Positions 47,593 to 59,469 of a stretch of 64,000 nucleotides of DNA are shown here, one piece after another (positions within the stretch are counted from its first letter, which is position 1; each line of letters starts with the position of its first letter). Made by a program: the position numbers and the translations under genes. Below the pieces are notes generated by a model. That model was not told the DNA's origin, did no database searches, and saw nothing but the letters and a program-made list of their open reading frames with translations. Origin of the DNA: Posidonia oceanica (lineage: Eukaryota > Streptophyta > Magnoliopsida > Alismatales > Posidoniaceae); the NCBI GenBank assembly GCA_037176725.1, contig JAZBRS010000054.1, forward strand, positions 11,922,001 through 11,986,000. The letters run 5' to 3'.

Positions 47593-49934
47593 TTGTTGCT
47601 GTTCTCTTTTTCTTTTCAGCACTTATTCCTCAGGGGTATGCCCCGGTGATATTGTAGAAAACTCAGATTTATAAATGATAAATATTTTCTGCACACTTAG
47701 CAAACTTGTCAAATGTCTTCTTTTTTCTTTACCTTTCTCTAAGTTGAAAATGAACTAAGATAACCAATAGTCGGGGGAGCTCCTCGAACTGATGGCTTTT
47801 AATTCAATTTAACTTGAAACAAGCTTAATTACGTGTAGTAATATGCAAATGACAGAGTTATGAAGAAAAATTTCACCTGCGAGCTTTAATTCTGAATTCC
47901 GTGGCCGTTGGTGCTTTAATAAGTCAATAACTTAATGTAAACAACAACAGGTGATTCTGAATGACCGGAAGGTCCAAAAAATATGAAACCAACTCCCACA
48001 CGTGTATTTCAACTTGTAGAAGCCTCTGGAACTGGTAGAAATTGGTTTGGCAATTTGTCCGTGGATTTGAAAGGTTATGAGCGAAGTTCAGCAACTTAAG
48101 TTGCTAAAAAACGTTGAACGCAACTGTCACTGCGTCTAACATAGGACGCCAGTACAGATAGTGTCCAACAGCTCTTTTTATTTTTTTCTACTTTTTTTGC
48201 TGCGTTGAACGCCGGAATAGATTGCGTCCAATATATGACGCCAGAATAGGCTATGTCCAACAACTCTGACTTATTTTCTCCTTTTTTGCTACGTTGAACG
48301 CCAGAACATGTTGCGTTCAATGTATGACGCAATAAATGGCAACGTCTAACATATGACAGAAGTTTTCTGCAGAGAAACTTAAACAAAATCAAATTAGGTC
48401 ATCTTGGGTGCCCCTTGCTCTTAGTCCAAGGAAAAAAAGAAATGATGAATATGTATATGTATTGCTTGAAATAAACTTAGATGGAGGATAATAAATCTGG
48501 CCTCAAATTTGTTGTCTACATGAAAATGGTATCGACTCGCAAGCGAGTACCAAGTGACCACCTTGAATAGGAGTGGTCAAAACGCGACGCGGAGTCGCTA
48601 GTGCCCTGGATTTTTTTATCATCGGCCAGATTTGTTATCAGTTTCATGAAGTGATGTTGGTTGGATAGATTTTACCCTTATCTTTTTTGATCTTTTGCTT
48701 ATTTTTTGGAATTTTGGTTTTATGATTTTTTTTTTTTTTGGATTTTTGACTTTATCATTTTTTTGAATTTTTGACTTTTATATTTTTTTGGATTTTTGAC
48801 TTTATCATTTTTTGAATTTTTTTTTATTTTATCATTTTTTGGATTTTTGTAGGAGAAGAAGAATCTTCCAAGAAGTTGGAAAACAAGAGACCTCATGGTT
48901 GGAAAACCTTGACAGTTTAGTCGTTGTGCAATCTCAGAGCCATGGATGCTTTAGGCTTGCTTTGGCGCCTAACAATCCCTAGACCTAGGCTTCTGCCTCT
49001 TGCCTCTTATGTGTGTGGTGCGGGATGTGGGTGGAAGGAAAGTCCAAGCCTTATTCTAAGATGTTGGTTGAAAATTTGAAGCCTAAACCCCTCCTAGTTC
49101 AAGGTTAATTCCTACTGCGCTTAGTATTCCCCAGCTTTTCAGTTTTTGACTCTTGGACAGCTTCTTTGCTGCCGTCTTTTCCACTCTCTTTCTTTTTCCT
49201 TGCACATGGACAGCTTCTTTGCTGTCTTCTTTTCTGACCTTTTTTTTTTTTTTGCTTTCTTTTCTGGGTACTTTGGCAAGTAGTCTCACCCCTTCTGAGT
49301 GCTTGGTCAATAGATACTCGTTCCTTGACGAACCGAGACACTCTTTCATTTGATACACTCCCTTCTTTTCTGCGCTTCTAGGTTTTGGCCTTAGATGCCT
49401 ACCCAATTTGTACTAGGGTAACGCATCTGACTCGAAGGATGTGTATGGACTTGTTATTCATGAACTGGGAGGGGGCTCCTTATGATTTGCCTCTATCTCA
49501 GTGTTGGATCATTTCCTTTCCTCCTCCCACAAAGTGTTTGTGGGGTGAGGCTAAGGTATGACTCCTAGGTTTTGGAAATAGTAGATCCTCAAGCACGGGC
49601 AATCTATTGGCTCTGTGTGCATGTTAAGGGTAATACCGTTTGAGGTGCAGTGCACTCCAGAGATATTCAAGTTTGGTGCCATTGCCCAGATATGCCCCAA
49701 CCACCAAGTATAGTCTTCCCCAATTCGGTTCTCAAGTTCCCAGGCCTGGGTGGTGAATCTTCTTCTCATTTGTTTATATGTATATTTTATGGAAGGAAAA
49801 GATGTCTTATTTAGGTATATTTCAGCAGAAACAAATACGGAAACAAGGAAGGAAAAGTTTACTTACAACACTTTGGGGAAATGCCCCTAGTGTAGCCTCC
49901 ATCAGTAGAGACTCTTGAGAAGCTGGCTTCAGTC
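47593..49934. other. Spacer between gag and the antisense PMD gene
   Basis: No pol domains recognised. Short basic frames (for example at 49083-49406, minus, Lys-rich) match nothing I know. It contains three abutting pairs of 29-bp units (48113-48350) and a T-rich imperfect repeat with GGATTTTTGACTTTATCA words at about 48690-48855. Confidence 0.6.
48113..48350. repeat. Three abutting pairs of 29-bp palindromic units
   Basis: 48113-48140 (28 bp, the only odd length) with 48141-48169; 48204-48232 with 48233-48261; 48293-48321 with 48322-48350. 48293-48321 has GTTGAACGC/GCGTTCAAT arms, a paired change relative to the usual GTTGGACGC/GCGTCCAAC. Confidence 0.9.
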
Positions 49935-51470
49935 TTAGTGGCGCTTCTGGGTCCTCTCTATTAGTACATCCCAATTGAATACGTCTACGTCCACCAGGTC
50001 ATAGACGATGTCTTTAAAGACCCAACAGTCTTCTAAATTGTGCCCACGTCTCCTGTGGTACTGGCAATATTTACTCCTATCGCAGTTCGTCCCTTCAGGT
50101 CTTCGAGGCGGGAGGTTGATTGCTCGGGCCTCTATCATTTCTGCAAACATGTCCATCAGCGTGACCGGGATAGGAGGATAGCTTGTACGCTTTGGTCTCT
50201 TGGACTGCTGTTGTGGAGCTGCATGATGATAGTTGCCCCTGGTGTTGCCTTCTTTTCCAGAACGGCTGTTATTTTGCCGGTAATCTTGAAGAGGAAAATC
50301 TTGCTGCTTCGCAACTTGAAGAACGGACTCAGTATCGTCCTCTATCTTCTGAAATTCATGCATATTTTCTTTTACAGAAGCAGCTACCTCATAGAGTGCA
50401 GTTACAGAAGGGCAATAGGCATTTGCCAACCCCCTTTTCATTGGACCAATAGCATTTGCAATTAATGTTTGGATAACTTGTCTTTCTGGGATGTCCAAGC
50501 CTGATTTGGTAGCCATCTCTCGCCATCTATTTGCAAAGGTGACCCATTCTTCATCCGGCTTCATGGTCTCCCTGCTCAAGTTATGAAAGGTCGGCTTTGA
50601 CTCAATCTTGTGTTGATACTTGGTCAAGAAGCACTCCTTGATCTTGTTGAAGCTGCTGAGGTCGTCTCTGGAGATGGTAAGGAACCATTCCATGGGTTCG
50701 CCTTCCAATGAATAGAAGAAAAGGTGAATGACGAACCCCAAGTCATGAAAGTACGGAGCTGACTCCATTTGAAACCGGATGATGTGGGTTTGCGGGTTGG
50801 TAGTCCCATCAAACTTTGGCGTTTTTGAATACTTGAAGCCAGGAGGAAGCTGAAATGATGGGAATTTGCCCATATCAAAAGTTGAGGGAGCTTGTGTCTG
50901 AACCCCTAAGGATTTAAGACCTTCCACATTTCTGCTAAATTGCTGAGCCGGCCATGAATTTGCGCATTTGCTATTTGATTGGCATGCGGCTGTTGATTGT
51001 CTCCTTGTACATTCATACCAGGCTAAAGAGGAACCTGGTAGTTTTGCTCTGGTTGGTTGGAGAATAATGGATCGACTCCCTTGCCATGTGGCTACTGTTG
51101 TGGCTGTTCAACGAATAGAGGATTCGACCTTTCTCGGAATCCTCTTAGCGAGTCATTTTCCTGCCCCTAGTGTTGGGTATCCGACAGAGCAATGCCGTTT
51201 TGTCTTTGGTGCAAATTTTCAGGGACGTGGTCCGCAGCAGTCCTTCGTAGTCTTTTACCAGGGAGGTGTTGATCTTGATGGAGATCCTCATCTCTTTGAT
51301 TTGATGAACTAGGATGATAGTTGTCACTGTAAAGGAAGTGACACAGTACTTGATATTGGGCCGAATCGGGATCCAGTTCTTTTCCAGTGGTTGGATCGAA
51401 TAACCTCATGATGGGTTCCTCCTCGGACATGCTATCTGTATCTGTGTAGCTACTTTCGGATCCAGACATT
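49935..51470 (-). pseudogene. gag of the 14.5 kb element (Tat-lineage type), frameshifted
   Basis: Starts MSGSESSYTDTDSMSEEEP at 51470. A frameshift near 51170-50930 precedes a 330-residue open frame with retrotransposon gag text: KFDGTTNPQTHIIRFQ, EGEPMEWFLTISRDDLSSF, FANRWREMATKSGL. A C-terminal zinc-knuckle variant, CQYHRRRGHNLEDCW (CX2HX4HX4C), lies at about 50033. The protein would package the element RNA. A protease-RT polyprotein does not follow, so mobilisation must have used other elements' enzymes. Confidence 0.88.
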
Positions 51471-51515
51471 TGACTGACCTTCTCTGGTTTCTGCTTAAGT
51501 TCTGTTACAGCAAGT

Positions 51516-52343
51516 GTAGGACGCAGACAGCAGCAGCGTCCAACGTATGACGCAAAATGCAATAGTGTCCAACACCCCTGCCTTCTGTTGGTTGGTTTAA
51601 CCAATGCAATCAGTGCTCGACTATGCAGAAATGACTACCACAACTTCTTGGGACACCCTCCTTGTATTTTTAGATATAATCTTGTCAAATGGCAAGCGAT
51701 TATTGCACTGATTGGCTCTGAATTAAAATTGCAGTGTAGGACGCTGGAACAGATAGCGTCCTATGTTGGACGCTTATCACAGCAGCGTCCAACACTTCAA
51801 GCTGTCTGCTGAAATGTCTTTGCGCCGCCGATTGTTCCTTTGGGATATTTTTCTTAATGAACCAAAATCTCCGTGCTTTTGGGGATCACAGAGCCATACA
51901 AGGACTTTCTCTTTTCCCTTTTTTTTTCTGATTTTTTCCTTTTTTTTTCCTGATTTTTCCTTTCTTTTTTATTTTTTTTCTTTTGCTTCTCTTTCTTTCT
52001 TTTTCTTTTTTTTTCTTTTTCCCTTTTCTTCCTTTTTTTTGATTTTTCTCTTTCTTTTTTTTTTTGCTAGTAATGGAAAATTACAACTCTTACACTTTCA
52101 TAGACAAAAGAAAGGAAAGCAAGAAAAGTTCTTTACAACCTACTACAAGTATCTAAAAAAAAATAGGAAAGGACTCCAAATAGAGTTTAGATGACTTGTT
52201 TATAACCCCTGTTCAAACATTCATCCTGTAGCATCCAATAATTCCACCAAATGATCAAGCAATAAAAGGAATAAACAGACAATGTGTTGGACGTGCTGTG
52301 TTGCAGCGTCCAACGTAGAACGCAGATAGGTATAGCGTCCAAC
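51516..52343. repeat. Three abutting pairs of 29-bp palindromic units near gag
   Basis: 51516-51544 with 51545-51573; 51736-51764 with 51765-51793; 52286-52314 with 52315-52343. 51736-51764 has GTAGGACGC/GCGTCCTAT, again changed on both arms. Confidence 0.9.
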
Positions 52344-53056
52344 ACCCTATAACAGAGAGCTGCACAGAAACACTTTCAAAGAGCGATTAAAATTTTGATT
52401 TTTGGATTTCACTTTGTTATTAGTGTTTTAAACCTACATGACTCTCAGGGTTCCTTAAAGCTTGGGTATGGCTTACCTTCGTGGGTTATTTATGGATCCT
52501 CACAAACAGGGCAAAATGCTCTTCTTCTTTGGTACTGCCCCTATCTCAACTCCTGAGAATCTTTGGGGAGCCTGAGCACACTTAGGTCCCTACCCCGTAG
52601 AGGTAGAGCCCAGCGTACTCAAAATTGGTCGGGTCTCTCGCGTATTAACACAATAACAAACAGGATAAACAAATCACCGAAAGGGGGGAAGGAATATAAA
52701 TCTAGACTTGAGATTCTAACTTACTTTCACACAGAGTAAGGAAAGGAAGAGTGCCCCTTGTGAAAGCAAGTGACAACACAAACAACTCTCTTAAGCCCTT
52801 TGCAACAGAGGTGCTCAGGATTTAAGTGGTTATTTTGTGTAATCAAGAAGAGACACAATCAAATTAGTTCCCAATCAAGGACCATACAAGTCACAAGGAA
52901 AACTCGATTTTTTATTTGGATTTTCGAAAAGCACCCAAGTATTAAGGCTCTGGTCCCTACGGCAAAGCCGATCACCTCACACCTCGTTCCTTGGGTCAGT
53001 TATAAAAAGAAAACAAAGAAAGATTTTAAAAAACAAAAAGAAACCTGTCCAAAGGT

Positions 53057-53349
53057 GTAAGACGCAACAAAAGTTGGCGTTTTATGTAAGACGCAAGGAA
53101 TATTAGCGTCCAACACACAGACAGGAAATATATTTTTTTTAGAAAACTAAAACAAGAGATTTCTTTTTTACTCAAGCACCCCTTTATTCTCGAGAATCAG
53201 AACAAAAGAAAGGGGTGGTTGCATACTTTTTCCTACATAAAAAAAACTAACAGAAGAAATTGCAAAAGACAACAGAAAACTGGCCAGAAGCATAAGACGC
53301 TGGAATAGGCTGCGTCCTATATTGGACGCTGCCCAGCACAGCTTTCAAC
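53057..53349. repeat. Two abutting pairs of 29-bp palindromic units in the leader
   Basis: 53057-53085 with 53086-53114; 53292-53320 with 53321-53349. Arms are more degenerate here (GTAAGACGC/GCGTTTTAT) but the 29-bp length is kept. Confidence 0.85.
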
Positions 53350-53587
53350 GCACTGAAAGACCAGACTTATTTGAATAAGAGGTAGAAGCAGGCTTTTTTG
53401 TGCATAATTAAAGAACAAATACTAAGAAGGTCGTGGTGTCTCAAAACACTATGAGAAATTTCGCCACGACCTCGAAAAAAAAAATCCGTAAAAGTAAAAG
53501 AGGGATTGCAAAGGAACAGGAAGAAGAAAAAGAGAACACTCACCTAACACGGGGGCACTTTTAGCCGTCCCACCGTGATCGTCAATC

Positions 53588-54873
53588 TGTGGATATGGGG
53601 TTTTCGGTTAGGAGGAGCTTGTTGTGTCTATTTAGTGCTTCATCGTTGCCCCTTTTTTTGTATCCAACTCCATCACTCCACAGGTGACAGAATTGGTGTG
53701 ATCGCCACTCTCGGTTCGCTTTCGCTAGCCCTCAAGACGCCTTTGGGGAGATGTAGTGTGGTTGCGGGTTCAGCTACCTTGGGACAATGCCAGCATTGCC
53801 CAAGGGTGCCCGTACTTGATGAGTTTCTTCTTCTTCTTCTTTTCCTTGCAAAACAGATTTTAAAGATACGGATTAACAAAGTGTAGTATATGATTCAAAA
53901 CAAATTGAAAATGAACATAAAATGAAAGGAGGAGTACTTACCCGAGGGGTTTTATCCCTCCGGTTGCAACTAAGTATGACTATGCCTAGCTACAACAATA
54001 TGTGAAATGAAATCCTTCACTATACTATGAAATTAAACATATGATGTGAAAAGAAAATGAAAACTAAAGAAAGCCCCCTTTTGTCTATGCAAGGAATGCA
54101 AGGGGGGTTGATGTGGTGTCACGAATGACGGAGGAGGACTCAAGCTTCCACAAAACTCTTTCTCCACCTCTTCTCTCGAGATTTGAGCTCAAAACCCTTT
54201 CTACTTGCTCTCACAACTTCTTCACAAAATTGTGTTTCTCTCTTGAAAATCACTTCTAAATCTCTCCAATTTTCCCGTCCAATTTCCTTCCTCCATCCTA
54301 GTGGGGGTACCCCTGCTTTTATAGGAGCAGGGGAGGAACAAAAAGGCCAAGTCAGCAACTTTCCTGATTCAGAAATGTTAGACACCGACCGTTACAGCGT
54401 CCAACGACACTCCGAGGCAAAGATGCCAAGATCAAAGAATATTTCTCAATAAGTGGCTCATTAATGACCATTAAAACCCATTAAGGCCTTGACCGGTCAA
54501 AAGACACTTAGTGGAGGTAAAGCACGAAATTTGATTTCAGCCAAATATGGCAAGTTTGGGGAAACTGAAAATCAGGTTGTTGGACGCTATACTTCACAGC
54601 GTCCAACGTTGGACGCTAGACTAGCCAGCGTCCAACACACTCAAATGGAACCTATTGTTGGATGCTCTGATACACAGCGTCCAACGTTGGACGCTAGACT
54701 AGCCAGCGTCCAACACACTCAAATGGAAACTTGTCAATTTTGGCCTCTCGATTAAAAGGACAGGTGTCAATAAGTTTGATGAGGGTACTTGAGCTGGGAA
54801 GAGAGCTTCTAAAGGTGGCCTAATGCAACAGACTACCCTACCATGAAGGGAGTGTCAAGACGGGGTATCTACA
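53588..54873 (-). repeat. 5' LTR of the 14.5 kb element
   Basis: 1286 bp, with TATAAAAG on the minus strand (54316-54323). It carries five 29-bp palindromic units (54377-54405, 54579-54607, 54608-54636, 54657-54685, 54686-54714). Confidence 0.92.
54316..54323 (-). promoter_or_regulatory. LTR TATA box
   Basis: TATAAAAG on the minus strand; the same box is in the other LTR at 41135-41142. It would drive sense transcription of gag. Confidence 0.7.
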
Positions 54874-54922
54874 GTCGCCACTTAGAGTGGCGACAAGTGT
54901 TGTCGCCCCTCCAAGCGGCGAC
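54874..54922. repeat. 21-bp palindromic units at the insertion point
   Basis: 54874-54894 is a perfect hairpin, GTCGCCACT, three bases, AGTGGCGAC. 54902-54922 is GTCGCC, nine bases, GGCGAC. The first one's opening GTCGC is the target site of the 14.5 kb element. Confidence 0.88.
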
Positions 54923-55784
54923 TAACTGCAACTTCTTCTTGCCACGTGCGATTCAAACTTGTCGCGCGCACAGCCCTGCCATCGCCGTCTCCTCCCATCA
55001 CTTCTACGGACTTTTGCGTCCACCTACCACCTTGCCGCAGTTACCTCCCATCACCTCTACCTTACCGCCTCGTCCTGCCACCGTCCTTCGTGTGCAGACA
55101 ACGCCGGTTTTAAGCCATGGAACCCAACACCATTCAATCTCTCGACACCCATTTTTAGAGAGAGAGAGTGAACCCTTAACCTCCCCGAGCGTCCCTAAGT
55201 GTTCCCTTGTGCGAGAGGTAGAGATCCCGAGCGTCCCCTTGCCTCCAGGCCACTCCGAGCATCGCCGTCCGACCGTCTTCCCCAGTGCCGGTCGGCCACA
55301 TCGTCCATCTCCAGCGAGCTACACAGGTAGTATTTCTCTCCTCTTTTCTTGCTTGAGGTCATGGGAAGCTTCCCGACCCTCCTCCTTTTCCGCTCGATCC
55401 AACAGGCCCTCCTTTCGAGCTCCTGGCCGTCCCAACGGCCGGTGACGCCAAGTGGTCGCCGACGATCATCGATGGAGGTGGGGAAGGGACTTCCAGCCAC
55501 TGTTTTTAGTTGCATTCGCATCTCTCATCATCCCCTCACCTCCACGAAGCCTCACAGCTGTGCTCCTTGGCTCGCCGGCCGCAAAAGTGGCCAGAACCCA
55601 TCGACGCCGGCGGCGAAAAGGGGAGGGGACGGGTGGAACTATCCACCCAACCATTTTCCACACCGAATGTGTGATTGTGCTCGTAGGAATGTCGTCGTGC
55701 TTCCCCAGCCCTCATCCATATTTTTAGCGTCGTCGGTGAGGCGAGATTCGGCGTTGAAGCTCGGCCACCGGAACTGCCAGGCGT

Positions 55785-56354
55785 GTCGCCGCTCGTAGCG
55801 GCGACTCAACTAGTGTCTCCAGCAGTTCCCAGGCTGGACTTTGGGCCGTTATATCTCGCAACTCCGACCCCCATTTCGCATGTTGTTTGTATGCTTTTAC
55901 TCGTGGATGTTTGCTCTTTAATTCTATGCAGTTAGTTTTTTGTTTTGCATCGCCATTATTGCGAGATTTGGCGCCAAAGTCCATTACTCAGACTGCCTGA
56001 GTTGCCAAGTTTGAAGCGGCGACTCAATTGGTTTTCTAGGCAGTTCCCAGGCCGACTTTGAGCCGATGTATCTCGTGACCTAGGCCATCATTTTACAAAG
56101 TTTTTATATGATTTTGATCCTGAACATGTCCTCTGCGTTTCCATATTTTTGGTTCCGCATTTCGTTTCATTTTCATAGTGTTTTTAGGACGATGAATGTC
56201 CCTGTCTGAGAGGCTTTCAGCTGCCAGCCCGAAGGGCGACTGGTGCTGTCGCCACTCACAGCGGCGACTTGTATCTGTTGCCACGGCTAGCAGTGACCCA
56301 TGCCTGTCGTCGCGTGTACCGGCGACGCCTCCTGTCGCCATGCTTACCGGCGAC
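55785..56354. repeat. 21-bp palindromic units of the Tat/Ogre-like solo LTR
   Basis: Exactly 21-bp units at 55785-55805 (perfect: GTCGCCGCT, CGT, AGCGGCGAC), 56220-56240, 56248-56268, 56277-56297, 56306-56326 and 56334-56354. Outer arms are GTCGCC/GGCGAC or one or two bases different; cores all differ. A related 23-bp unit lies at 56001-56023. Confidence 0.88.
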
Positions 56355-57005
56355 TCAGTCCAATTGACAGACTGTGGATAGAGCCTTCCTTTTCGCTTTG
56401 CATTCTTGTTTACTTTGCTTGCTTTATTCTGATCTTATGTCATTGGTTTGTTTATCGCCGTATCATGTCATTCCAACTTTATTTAATCATTTTGGCATGT
56501 TTTCATTAAGCATAGCATGTTTTCAAAATGGCATTTAAGCCGATTAAAGCATTCATAGCATGACATGGCATTTATCGCCTACGGGCGTACAGTTAAAGGC
56601 AAGCACTGCCGACATTTCTGCATATGTGAGCAATAAGCCTAGAAAGATCGATTCCGGACGCATCGAAGGTGCCTAACACCTTCCCCATGCGTAACAGGAG
56701 TCCTTACTCTTTTTTTGGTCCGCAATAACCATTATGCCCTCATCCTAGGCACGAGTTTTACTTTCGCATAACATTGCACGTATTTGCATGTTTTTATATT
56801 TTTCTTCGATTTTCCTCATCTTCCAATTTAATAGACTAGGTGGCGACTTCGATTTTGATTTATATTTTGTTTTCTTTGCCTTTTCCGGTGTTTTCGAGTC
56901 AAGTATCCTTCCTCGGATCCACCATTAGGTGTGGCCTTTCTCTCCGGCCGGCGCACGCGAGCTTTGGCAGCGTGCGACCGCATCGCAGAAGACGTGGTCA
57001 CAACA

Positions 57006-57683
57006 GATGAAAAACATCGAAATAAGAGATAAAGAAAGAGAAGAGTAAGACATAATTGAAAGGAAAAATGAACTTGTATTAATAAAAACTAAGATTACAC
57101 CAGAGAAACTTGCAGATCTCTAAAACAAAAGAGGAAGAGAGTCAGCCTAGAAGATGGTTGATGATCTAGATCTATACGATGGGTCCTTTTATAGGCTTAC
57201 AAAGACTTCAATATCTCGGAGACAAATCCGAGTACAAAAGATAAAAATTAGGTTTCAAATACAAGATATTTCCAAGTGATAAATGTGACACCAAAGACTG
57301 AGTCAGCACTAACTTGATCGGGCGCTTAGGAGGCGCCGGATGGGCATTTGGGCACCTAGGAGGCGTCCACGTCACCCTGAATCAACTCTAACTTGGTCAA
57401 TCAGTTAACTTATCTTCCTCCCAGTATTTACGCACGTGGAAAACGTATATTTGACCTCTTAACGTATCTAAAAAATTCTTTTCTCTTCTCTTTTAAAATA
57501 TCCTTGGTTGGATTTGAATTCTTTTTTTATTTTTTAATGTTTTCTCTTCCTTCTTTTTCTCCATTCTTTTCAGGTCCTTAGGTTCCTGTAAAATGTACAC
57601 AAAACACCTCGAGTAGCATTATTTATATACATTAATCAATAAATATGGGAAATAATATATATATATGAATTATGAGTTAATCA
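57006..57683 (-). repeat. Athila-B 3' LTR, proximal part
   Basis: The reverse complement begins TGATTAACTCATAATT and matches the first half of the Athila-A LTR. It holds GC-rich words GGGCGCTTAGGAGGCGCC near 57325. It continues at 40129 across the nested insertions. Confidence 0.88.
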
Positions 57684-57705
57684 AACACCCCCATACCTAT
57701 CTTTT
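57684..57705 (-). other. Athila-B polypurine tract
   Basis: AAAAGATAGGTATGGGGGTG on the minus strand, directly before the LTR and similar to the Athila-A tract. Confidence 0.75.
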
Positions 57706-59469
57706 GCTAGTCCTCGAGCAAAACTGACTCTAACCTAACATAAGAAAAATAAGAAAATCCTAACTCACTTTCGCAGGAATCGCTATTGCACTTAGCAAGT
57801 GCAACAAGACTTTAAACCCCTAGGTTGTCCTAGTGGACAAGTGGTGTCTCGTGAGGGTTTGCAGTGGATCTACCCACAAAATCCCAAAAGAAAAGGATCA
57901 AGGAATAAAGAAAGTAAAAAGAATCGAAAAATCTACAATATCCACATTACCCTACTCAATTAAAAAGATTCAAAGTTCCCAAGTGTCTTAATCCTCTGTT
58001 TTAACCTTTGTTGAGAACCCTCATCTTGTCATCATAGAGACTCCGCCTTATTTTTCACATCATCTTCTAAAAAATTTACTCTTATATACCTTGTGTTTGT
58101 GAAATAGACCTTAGCATGGGTTTTCAAATACAATATTACCACATTAACAAATTTATTTCATTAAGCTGTATCTTGCTTTCTTAAACTTTATTTTTAGCTA
58201 CTCATTTAGCGAGCTTTAGGTCAGTGGATCCCAAACCAGACGATTTTAGGTCACCAGATGTGAAGACACCCTTAAGGACTAAATCACTCGAGTAGCTAAG
58301 GTCTCAAAGACAATAACTTTTTTCTTTTTCTTTTATACTCTAATCATATTTTTATGTGAATAACAATGCTTACTAAGGCACGATACCCAGTTACTCGGTG
58401 ATTATTAGATTTTTTTGTTTTTTCTCTTTTATCCTCTAATCACCTTTTTACGTGAATATCAATGCTTACTAAGGCACGATACCCAGTTACTCAGTGATTA
58501 TTAGATAGTTTTTATTTTATTTATTTATTATTATTATTATTATTTAATTGCTAAAGTGTTTCAGATCTTCCTTTATTCCCCACAGCTAAGGTCTAGAGTG
58601 ACAGTACAGTATAAGGTACATATAAGTTATGAATATTTCAGATAATATTATTTTTCAAATTTTGTCTCTACTATTTGAATCATAAGGTTCCCAATTACTT
58701 AGTCTTACCTTTGAACTTCAAATACTAGGTTACTAATTCACTCCTAATTGATTAAACTAATGTGGATAGTTCCTAATTTTTTATTTTTTATTTTTTTAAA
58801 GTGAAAAGACACACAGAAGACTCTAACTAAAGAAATTGAAAAGACACAAAAAATCAAGTCTAAGAAAACTTTTTTTTTTAAATGAAAATACATACAGAAG
58901 ACTCTAACTAAAGAAAATGAAAAGACACAAAGAAGACCTCCCCCACACCTAAACCATGCATTGTCCACAGTGTATGCAATAAATGATATGATCAATGAAA
59001 TACAATTAAAATTAGAACAATGATATCTAATTCGGGATGGAGTACTTCTACTGCTAAGAAAAGAAAAGTTATATACATTTTATACATATTTATAACCTAA
59101 GTTCAATATCCTAGACAGCTCACATTCTTCTTCTCCCCGTTGGTCTACGAGAGCTGGACCTTCTCAACTCCTCTAACTCAGCTCGTCCGGCGATGGGTGA
59201 GGCTCGCGGAAGGGAGGAGGAGGCACAGGAGAAGAGTAATTTTTGGGATTTTAGGGTTATAATAGGAGATGTTAGGTTTTATGTTATAAGTGGACAAATT
59301 GTCAATTTCACCCTGCACTTGTCTAGATTCTTCTTCTCCTTTATTTCTTTATATTTTATTATTATTATTTTGAGTGCTTTTTTTTTTTGTAGAGGTTGAA
59401 ATAAGTCAAATTTATATACATAAACCTGTAAAACTCATTATGTACATATTTACAAAATATTTTCTCAAC
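57706..59469 (-). other. Athila-B 3' untranslated region
   Basis: Matches the Athila-A 3' UTR in reverse, including the GATATTCACGTA-type tandem units (about 58320-58510). A stretch near 59100-59400 is less clear and may be extra sequence. No gene seen. Confidence 0.7.

Larger units (their letters stand above)
51471..53587 (-). other. Leader of the 14.5 kb element
   Basis: Noncoding, about 2.1 kb. It contains five abutting pairs of 29-bp palindromic units: 53292-53349, 53057-53114, 52286-52343, 51736-51793 and 51516-51573, the last ending about 45 bp before the gag ATG. A long T/C-rich tract occupies 51900-52065. No clear tRNA match was found for the primer site. Confidence 0.7.
40396..54873 (-). 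mobile_element. 14.5 kb non-autonomous Tat-lineage (Ogre/Retand-like) element with antisense plant-mobile-domain gene
   Basis: The LTRs (53588-54873 as 5', 40396-41685 as 3') start TGTAGATACCCCGTC on the minus strand. Target copies GTCGC are at 40391-40395 and 54874-54878. Minus orientation is set by gag, by TATAAAAG in the LTR, and by purine-rich AAGGAGGGG just before the 3' LTR. Order on the minus strand: 5' LTR, 2.1 kb leader, gag, spacer, antisense PMD gene, tandem-repeat region, 3' LTR. No protease, RT or integrase was found. An extra antisense gene and tandem repeats before the 3' LTR fit what is known of Tat-lineage elements. Confidence 0.88.
40130..57005 (+). mobile_element. Tat/Ogre-like solo LTR, split by the 14.5 kb element
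   Basis: Starts TGTTGACACCTCATTTTG at 40130 and ends GACGTGGTCACAACA at 57005, with target copies GATGA at 40125-40129 and 57006-57010. Its own sequence is only 40130-40395 plus 54879-57005, about 2.39 kb, with no coding domain, hence a solo LTR. It includes the block GCCTAACACCTTCCCC (56671-56686) common to the Tat-type LTRs here, and at least eight 21-bp palindromic units. Confidence 0.88.

Noticed and set aside
52770..53060. 96-residue Lys-rich plus-strand frame
   Set aside because: Antisense to the element leader, no recognisable domain, bounded by palindromic units.
43950..53349. 29-bp units as microRNA precursors
   Set aside because: A 9-bp stem with an 11-nt loop is far too short for a plant pre-miRNA, and two abutting units would not form one long stem with consistent pairing.
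41196..54714. 29-bp units as a CRISPR-like array
   Set aside because: Plant DNA; the conserved part is the palindrome arms and the variable part lies within the unit; pairs abut without spacers; no cas genes.
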